DNA of 11,288 nt from an uncultured Bacilli bacterium. Lineage in GTDB: Bacteria; Bacillota_I; Bacilli_A; RF39; UBA660. The notes beneath the pieces are model-generated. The model was given only the letters and a program-made list of their open reading frames with translations, made no database searches and had not been told where the DNA came from. Positions 8,146 to 11,288 of the stretch are shown here, piece after piece (within the stretch, counting starts at the first letter, position 1; each line of letters opens with the position of its first letter). Location: the NCBI GenBank assembly GCA_944332375.1, contig CALVJU010000087.1, positions 1 to 11,288 on the forward strand, read 5' to 3'. The translations under genes and the position numbers were made by a program.

Positions 8146-8769
8146 TTACGCTTGTTCACGCAAATTGTCAATTGACTTTTCTACAAATTTTAAACAAATT
8201 ACATAAAAACCTTTGTTTTTGGCAATAAGTGATACCTGATATTCTTTTTCCATATCTCTCATGACACTTTTTGCGCCTTGGTCTTTATGAATTACAAAAT
8301 AGATTTCTCCCCCTATTTTTAGGTGTTTACGAGCTTGTAACAAAATTTCATATAATATCTTTTTCCCCACACGAATGGGAGGATTTGTAACTATGTAGTC
8401 AAATGTCTCCGTTACATTTTGATACATATCACTTTCATAGATATTAACGACCACGTCGTTTAATATAGCATTTTTTAAAGCCAGATTAAGACTTCTCTTA
8501 TTAATATCAATCATGTGAATTAAGAAATTTTGATTATACTTTTTTAAAAATATACCAATTGGTCCATAGCCACAGCCAAAGTCTAAGATGGTTCCGTGTA
8601 ACTTCTCTAATGGAAGATTTTCTAATAAAGTACGTGTTCCAAAATCAAGACCTTTTTTAGAAAATACTCCATGATCTGTGAGAAATGTAAAATCGAGACC
8701 GTGAATTTTTACCATGTGTTGTTTTTCTAGGGAATGTAGTGATTCATTGTTTTCAAAGTACTGTGACAT
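8146..8769 (-). CDS. ybxB: Class I SAM-dependent methyltransferase, RsmC/YbxB-like
   Basis: Probable RNA or protein methyltransferase of 207 aa. SAM-binding motif I is LDFGCGYGP at about 62-70, the acidic residue after strand 2 is in MIDIN (D88), and motif IV is TNPPIRVG at 128-135. An NPP[IY/F] motif is typical of enzymes that methylate an amino group on a base or a glutamine. By motifs and by position between rplL and rpoB it matches Bacillus YbxB, which is annotated as similar to RsmC (16S rRNA m2G1207 methyltransferase). The protein corresponds to the C-terminal catalytic half of E. coli RsmC; the N-terminal pseudo-domain is absent, as in other Bacilli. The exact target is not established by the sequence. 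ATG start with GAGGAG 4 bases upstream; it is bracketed by two strong hairpins, suggesting expression separate from that of rplJL and rpoBC. Confidence 0.88.
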   Translation of the reverse strand: MSQYFENNESLHSLEKQHMVKIHGLDFTFLTDHGVFSKKGLDFGTRTLLENLPLEKLHGTILDFGCGYGPIGIFLKKYNQNFLIHMIDINKRSLNLALKNAILNDVVVNIYESDMYQNVTETFDYIVTNPPIRVGKKILYEILLQARKHLKIGGEIYFVIHKDQGAKSVMRDMEKEYQVSLIAKNKGFYVICLKFVEKSIDNLREQA

Positions 8770-8794
8770 AGGGCTCCTCTTTTCTACATTTTAT

Positions 8795-8837
8795 AGACGG
8801 CGAAAGCCCATACAAAAGTATAGGCTATTTTTCGTCT
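8795..8837 (-). other. Hairpin between rplL and the methyltransferase gene
   Basis: The minus-strand RNA folds into a 9-bp stem (AGCCTATAC / GTATGGGCT) with a TTTT loop, extended by an outer AGACG / CGTCT stem across a small internal loop. One pair is U·G on the minus strand but C·A on the plus strand, so the structure belongs to the operon mRNA. Only TTT follows the inner stem, so a full terminator is unlikely. It occupies the place where E. coli has its rplL-rpoB attenuator and RNase III site; partial attenuation or processing is the likely role (inference). Confidence 0.6.
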
Positions 8838-8847
8838 CTTATTTTCA

Positions 8848-9219
8848 TTATTTTAGTTCAACAGTAGCTCCAGCTTCTTCGAACTTAGCTTTTAATTCAT
8901 TAGCTTCATCAGTGTTAACGTTTTCTTTTACTACTCCACCGTTATCAGCGATTGCTTTTGCTTCTTTTAGTCCAAGACCAGTAATATCACGAACGATCTT
9001 GATTACTGCAATCTTGTTAGCTCCAGCACTTGTTAAAGTAACATTAACAGTACTTGGTCCTTCTTCAACAGCAGCTCCAGCTTGTGGTGCAGCAGCAACT
9101 GCAACAGCACTTGGATCTACACCAAATTCCTCTTTCATTGCATCAACTAAATCTTTTACTTCAAGAATAGTCATTTCTTTTAAAGCACTAATGAATTCAT
9201 CTCTTGTTAATTTTGCCAT
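8848..9219 (-). CDS. rplL: 50S ribosomal protein L7/L12
   Basis: Stalk protein of the large subunit, present as dimers on L10, that recruits and activates translation GTPases. The 123 aa length is normal. The N-terminal dimerisation domain (about 1-33) is followed by an Ala-rich hinge (about 38-52, AVAVAAAPQAGAA) and the C-terminal factor-binding domain, with conserved K69, K74, R77 and GLGLKEAK at 81-88. The loop after that motif reads ADNGGVVKENVN, without the usual PK element, a small lineage difference. A strong ribosome binding site AAGGAGG lies 8 bases before ATG, suiting the several-fold excess of this protein over L10. The gap to rplJ is 23 bases with no promoter, so the two form one unit. 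Confidence 0.99.
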   Translation of the reverse strand: MAKLTRDEFISALKEMTILEVKDLVDAMKEEFGVDPSAVAVAAAPQAGAAVEEGPSTVNVTLTSAGANKIAVIKIVRDITGLGLKEAKAIADNGGVVKENVNTDEANELKAKFEEAGATVELK

Positions 9220-9242
9220 TATATATTCCTCCTTTAATTTTC

Positions 9243-9740
9243 CTATTCAGCTTTTTCTAAATCTTTACTATATAAATCTAAAGAAATAGAAAGGTCTCTT
9301 ACAACACCCATAAGTCCTGCAGCCAATTGTGTTAATAGTACATCTCTTGATGGTACCATAGCAAGCTTATGTAATGTATCTAAGTCAGTAATTTCACCAT
9401 CTACGATTCCGGCTTTAATTACTAATGCTTCATGTGATTTTGAAAAATCATTTAAAGCTTTTACTGGTGCGATTGCATCTGGCCCAAATGCAATTGCTTT
9501 TGGTCCAACTAATTCTTGATCTAAATCATACTTCAATTCATCGAAAGCACGACGAGCAAGTGTGTTTTTATAGATCTTTAATTCTGAACCTGATTCTCTT
9601 AAATTGCGACGTAATTCTTTTAAGTCCGCATCTGTTAAACTTGCATATTCAAATAGAATTACACTTCCGGCATTTTTTACCTTGTCAACAATTTCAGATA
9701 CAATCTCTTGTTTCTTTTCGAGAATTTTTTGATTTGCCAT
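9243..9740 (-). CDS. rplJ: 50S ribosomal protein L10
   Basis: Base of the L7/L12 stalk, 165 aa as in E. coli. The N-terminal rRNA- and L11-contacting domain includes YKNTLARRAF at 57-66 and FGPDAIAPVKAL at 85-96. The C-terminal helix (about 137-165) is where L7/L12 dimers dock. L10 in complex with L7/L12 also binds its own leader RNA, which is present just upstream. ATG start with AGAGAGG about 7 bases before it; the gene ends with TAG. Confidence 0.99.
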   Translation of the reverse strand: MANQKILEKKQEIVSEIVDKVKNAGSVILFEYASLTDADLKELRRNLRESGSELKIYKNTLARRAFDELKYDLDQELVGPKAIAFGPDAIAPVKALNDFSKSHEALVIKAGIVDGEITDLDTLHKLAMVPSRDVLLTQLAAGLMGVVRDLSISLDLYSKDLEKAE

Positions 9741-9888
9741 TCTTTCGCCTCTCTTTCTTCCTATTTATAGTGCGTAATAAAAGTGCCTTACTACCGCAAG
9801 ACACTTCAAAAAACTTTATAAAAGTTCCTCGGCAGGATCAATTTTAAGCTTACGCTCCCGCTGTCTACGGCACTAAATTCAATTTGAC
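9741..9888 (-). promoter_or_regulatory. Ribosomal protein L10 leader RNA (rplJL autoregulation)
   Basis: The transcript between the rplJ promoter and rplJ carries the conserved L10-leader core: GTGCCGTAGACAGCGGGAGC (about 9854-9873), a GTAA-capped small stem ending in GCTT, and ATCCTGCCGAGGA (about 9825-9837). GCGGGA pairs with TCCTGC, next to the kink-turn-like CCGUAGACAG / GCCGAGG element bound by the L10-(L7/L12) complex. In Bacillus subtilis such a leader works by transcription attenuation, with L10 binding favouring the terminator. An attenuator hairpin is present at the downstream end, and AGTGCC (9869-9874) can pair with GGCACT (9782-9787) to break it. Confidence 0.9.
9774..9806 (-). 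terminator. Attenuator terminator inside the L10 leader
   Basis: AAGTGTCTT and AAGGCACTT form a 9-bp stem with an 8-base loop, followed by TTATTA so that the RNA reads CUUUUAUUA after the stem. The one irregular pair is U·G on the minus strand and C·A on the plus strand, placing it in the rplJ leader transcript. Its downstream arm is complementary to AGTGCC near the 5' end of the leader, giving mutually exclusive structures. Confidence 0.75.
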
Positions 9889-9894
9889 GATACC

Positions 9895-9923
9895 ATTATA
9901 TCATAGCAATCATTAATTGTCAA
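9895..9923 (-). promoter_or_regulatory. Strong sigma-A promoter of rplJL, extended -10
   Basis: TTGACA at 9918-9923 and TATAAT at 9895-9900 are both perfect consensus with a 17-base spacer, and TGA directly precedes the -10 (extended -10). Transcription should begin near 9888. The -35 box is made from the last sense codons of rplA (TTT GAC AAT), and the rplA stop codon lies in the spacer. It gives rplJL expression independent of rplKA. Confidence 0.93.
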
Positions 9924-10608
9924 AACTATTTGTATCAATTTTAATTCCTGGACCCATTGTAGAAGATAAACTAATGCTTTTAACATAAGTACCTTTTACA
10001 GTTGCAGGTTTGCTCTTTAAAATAACGGATACAAAAGCATTTAAATTTTCTAATAATTTTGCTTCTTCAAATGAAGCTTTACCAATCATAACATGTACGA
10101 TACCGAATGAATCAGCACGGTATTCTACACGTCCTTTTTTGACATCTTCTACAGCTTTCTTTGTATCTAATGTAACAGTACCAGTTTTAGGGTTTGGCAT
10201 TAAACCTTTTGGTCCAAGTAATTTACCAATCTTACCTAAAGCAGGCATCATGTCTGGAGTTGCAATCATTGTATCGAAATCAAACCAATTTTCTTTTTGG
10301 ATTTTTTCGATCATATCAGTATCTCCTACGTAGTCAGCACCAGCTTCTTTTGCAGCTTTAGCAGCATCACCACGAGCGATTACTAATACTTTCTTTGTTT
10401 TTCCTGTTCCATTAGGAAGTACAATCGCACCTCTTAATTGTTGATCTGCTTTCTTTGTGTCTAAGTTTAGACGAATTGCAACTTCTACTGTAGAATCAAA
10501 GTTTGCTGTAGCAGTTTCTTTTACAAGCTTTACTGCTTCTTCTTTTGTATATAGTTTTCCTTTTTCAACTTTTGAAAGAGCTTCTACATATCTTTTACTT
10601 TTCTTCAT
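9913..10608 (-). CDS. rplA: 50S ribosomal protein L1
   Basis: Protein of the L1 stalk at the E site, binding 23S rRNA helices 76-78; it is also the translational repressor of the rplK-rplA mRNA in bacteria. It is 231 aa from ATG at 10606-10608 (B. subtilis L1 has about 232). The family signature GKIGKLLGPKGLMPNPKTGT is at 125-144, with QQLRGAIVLPNGTGK at 56-70 and MGPGIKID at 218-225. A TTG two codons upstream (10614) is also in frame, but it is only one base from AAGGAGGA, while the ATG is 7 bases from it; ATG is therefore the start. Its 3' end carries the -35 box of the next promoter. It is preceded by an L1-like RNA motif that abuts its ribosome binding site. Confidence 0.99.
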   Translation of the reverse strand: MKKSKRYVEALSKVEKGKLYTKEEAVKLVKETATANFDSTVEVAIRLNLDTKKADQQLRGAIVLPNGTGKTKKVLVIARGDAAKAAKEAGADYVGDTDMIEKIQKENWFDFDTMIATPDMMPALGKIGKLLGPKGLMPNPKTGTVTLDTKKAVEDVKKGRVEYRADSFGIVHVMIGKASFEEAKLLENLNAFVSVILKSKPATVKGTYVKSISLSSTMGPGIKIDTNSFDN

Positions 10609-10615
10609 CTTCAAT

Positions 10616-10622
10616 CCTCCTT
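10616..10622 (-). promoter_or_regulatory. Ribosome binding site deciding the rplA start
   Basis: AAGGAGG ends 7 bases before ATG (10606-10608) and rules out the in-frame TTG at 10612-10614, which would leave a one-base gap. It follows directly on the downstream arm (CCACAT) of the L1-like hairpin, so a protein bound there could block ribosome access. Confidence 0.85.
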
Positions 10623-10668
10623 ATGTGGTACAAGCGGACATTTCCTTCCACATAGGTTTCCCTATATG
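10623..10668 (-). promoter_or_regulatory. Second L1-like binding motif before rplA, with an alternative hairpin
   Basis: In the rplK-rplA gap, ATGTGG (10648-10653) pairs with CCACAT (10623-10628), with AA on the 5' side, an inner GGA / UCC helix, and an unpaired 3' side ending UA before CCAC. This is the layout of the 23S L1 site (GUGG and AC, then a helix, then UACCAC) and of the rplK leader here. The 5' arm is shared with another hairpin, CATATAGG-GAAA-CCTATGTG (10649-10668), so the two folds compete. Assignment to L1 rests on motif resemblance only. Confidence 0.6.
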
Positions 10669-10684
10669 TTATTTTTCTTTTTCA

Positions 10685-11110
10685 TTAGTCAACAATTTTA
10701 ATACCCATATTACGTGCTGTACCTTCTACGATCTTCATTGCACCTTCTACATCATATGCATTTAAATCAGGTAATTTTATTTCAGCAATCTCACGTAATT
10801 GAGCTTTTGTAATTGTAGCAACAGTTTCACTAGATCCTTTACTAGATCCCTTATTGATCTTCGCATACTTCTTTAATAAGAAAGCAGCTGGTGGAGTCTT
10901 AATTACAAAATCAAAACTTCTATCTTCATATACTGAAATTTCAACTGGTAAAATATCACCCATTTTATCTCTTGTTGCGTCATTGTATTTTGTACAGAAT
11001 TCCGTTAAGTTGATTCCTGCAGGTCCTAAAACAGTTCCTACTGGTGGCGCTGGTGTTGCTTTTCCAGCTGGAATTTGTAATTTAATCATCTTTACTATTT
11101 TCTTTGCCAC
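10685..11110 (-). CDS. rplK: 50S ribosomal protein L11
   Basis: L11 of the GTPase-associated centre, 141 aa from GTG at 11108-11110, the usual length. The N-terminal domain MAKKIVKMIKLQIPAGKA contains the conserved Pro-rich PAPPVG segment (20-25) at the thiostrepton/23S contact; the C-terminal rRNA-binding domain includes KTPPAAFLLKK at 71-81 and EGTARNMGI at 129-137. The GTG is 8 bases from AGGAGG, and MAKK is the normal L11 start; an earlier in-frame GTG at 11117-11119 lies inside the ribosome binding site and is not credible. The usual GQ[AQ]G[VI]N reads GPAGIN (29-34). First gene of the rplKA unit, with its own promoter and L1-type leader. Stop is TAA. Confidence 0.99.
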   Translation of the reverse strand: MAKKIVKMIKLQIPAGKATPAPPVGTVLGPAGINLTEFCTKYNDATRDKMGDILPVEISVYEDRSFDFVIKTPPAAFLLKKYAKINKGSSKGSSETVATITKAQLREIAEIKLPDLNAYDVEGAMKIVEGTARNMGIKIVD

Positions 11111-11116
11111 GAAAAA

Positions 11117-11124
11117 CACCTCCT
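11117..11124 (-). promoter_or_regulatory. Ribosome binding site deciding the rplK GTG start
   Basis: AGGAGGTG is a near-complete anti-SD match. The GTG at 11108-11110 follows GGAGG by 8 bases and begins the standard L11 N-terminus (M)AKK. The in-frame GTG at 11117-11119 is part of the binding site itself. Confidence 0.85.
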
Positions 11125-11138
11125 ATATTTTTTTCGCG

Positions 11139-11174
11139 AGTGGTAAAACGCGTCCGCTTACATTCGCTCCCACT
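11139..11174 (-). promoter_or_regulatory. L1-binding leader motif upstream of rplK (rplKA autoregulation)
   Basis: AGTGG (11170-11174) pairs with CCACT (11139-11143). The 5' internal loop is GA, an inner GCG / CGC helix closes a loop, and the 3' side is GTTTTA leading into CCAC. This GUGG-GA ... UUACCAC layout is the known L1 operator type, mimicking the L1 site on 23S rRNA, and is widespread before rplK in bacteria. It lies just before the rplK ribosome binding site, as expected for translational repression by L1. Confidence 0.75.
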
Positions 11175-11179
11175 AAAAT

Positions 11180-11199
11180 CTATATTAAAAATAATATAG
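11180..11199 (-). other. Stem-loop at the 5' end of the rplK transcript
   Basis: CTATATTA and TAATATAG form a perfect 8-bp AT-rich stem with a TTTT loop. With transcription starting near 11200, it would sit at the extreme 5' end of the mRNA, where such stems commonly protect against 5' decay (inference). It is followed by ATTTTAG only, so a terminator is unlikely. Confidence 0.5.
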
Positions 11200-11206
11200 C
11201 GTATTC

Positions 11207-11235
11207 ATAATAACACAAAATATTTTATTTGTAAA
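11207..11235 (-). promoter_or_regulatory. Sigma-A promoter of rplK-rplA, extended -10
   Basis: TTTACA at 11230-11235 and TATTAT at 11207-11212 are each one mismatch from consensus with a 17-base spacer, and TGT directly precedes the -10 (TGn extension). Predicted start is near 11200, giving a leader of about 90 bases that holds the 5' stem-loop and the L1 site. The architecture is the same as that of the rplJ promoter. Confidence 0.8.
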
Positions 11236-11288
11236 TACCGTTTTTTTATTGGTCTTCCCCATTTCGATTTCCCTTTGGCACATGCATT

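Noticed and set aside
8795..8837. Plus-strand intrinsic terminator, since ATTTTT follows the stem when read on the plus strand
   Set aside because: On that strand one stem pair becomes a C·A mismatch, and no plus-strand gene exists to terminate; the U·G pair supports the minus-strand RNA instead.
8714..9289. Open frame of 191 codons on the plus strand, opposite rplL and its flanks
   Set aside because: It is the complement of the strongly supported rplL gene; its Ala/Ser/Thr-rich sequence mirrors the L7/L12 codons, and it crosses the rplL and methyltransferase ends with no ribosome binding site.
9807..9826. Second terminator in the L10 leader (AACTTT-TAT-AAAGTT followed by TTTT)
   Set aside because: The stem is six pairs, nearly all A-U, and is too weak for confident termination; it more likely helps shape the leader.
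9425..9847. Plus-strand frame of 140 codons opposite rplJ and the L10 leader
   Set aside because: It lies antisense to rplJ and a conserved structured leader, and is low-complexity Leu/His sequence typical of an AT-rich shadow frame.
11236..11288. Possible 3' end of an upstream minus-strand gene (a frame ending in TAA at 11248-11250, or another ending in TGA at 11207-11209)
   Set aside because: Only about 13 or 27 codons are visible, neither resembles the NusG C-terminus, and one would run through the promoter. I see nothing that can be assigned in this edge segment, including no tRNA end.

Overview
This window is the ribosomal-protein and RNA-polymerase cluster of an AT-rich, low-GC Gram-positive bacterium (Bacillota). 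The best fit is a Bacilli-type lineage near the Erysipelotrichia, RF39 or Mollicutes relatives. Four observations support this: a methyltransferase gene of the ybxB type between rplL and rpoB, separate rpoB and rpoC, strong AGGAGG-type ribosome binding sites, and Asn at the RpoB position equivalent to E. coli 526, a state described in mollicutes. The genus cannot be named from this sequence. Trp is TGG in every gene translated here and no TGA lies in frame, so the code is not the mycoplasma one in which TGA means Trp.

Every gene is on the minus strand, so transcription runs from the high coordinates to the low ones. From right to left: an extended -10 promoter (about 11207-11235) and a leader with a ribosomal protein L1-type binding site precede rplK (L11) and rplA (L1). 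A second L1-type motif lies between rplK and rplA, directly against the rplA ribosome binding site. A near-perfect promoter, whose -35 box sits inside the last codons of rplA, then drives an L10-leader RNA with a transcription attenuator, followed by rplJ (L10) and rplL (L7/L12). A strong hairpin separates rplL from a class I SAM methyltransferase gene (ybxB type), and a second strong hairpin separates that gene from rpoB. The stop codon of rpoB overlaps the start of rpoC (TAATG), and rpoC ends in an intrinsic terminator a few bases past its stop codon.

Beyond the terminator, at the left edge, is a gene that begins at GTG and runs off the window. It encodes an exported, very cysteine-rich protein with repeated CX3C motifs, unrelated to the ribosomal cluster. 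The usual Bacilli continuation (rpsL, rpsG, fusA, tuf) is not present next to rpoC.

The genes supply the large-subunit stalk (L11, L10, L7/L12), the L1 stalk protein, a probable RNA methyltransferase and the two large RNA polymerase subunits. They are held in balance by L1 and L10 feedback on their own mRNAs. The points most worth a second look are an RNA polymerase trigger loop in which the near-universal His is Asn, a predicted natural rifampicin-resistance residue, the second L1-like site with an alternative pairing partner before rplA, and the Cys-rich exported protein.
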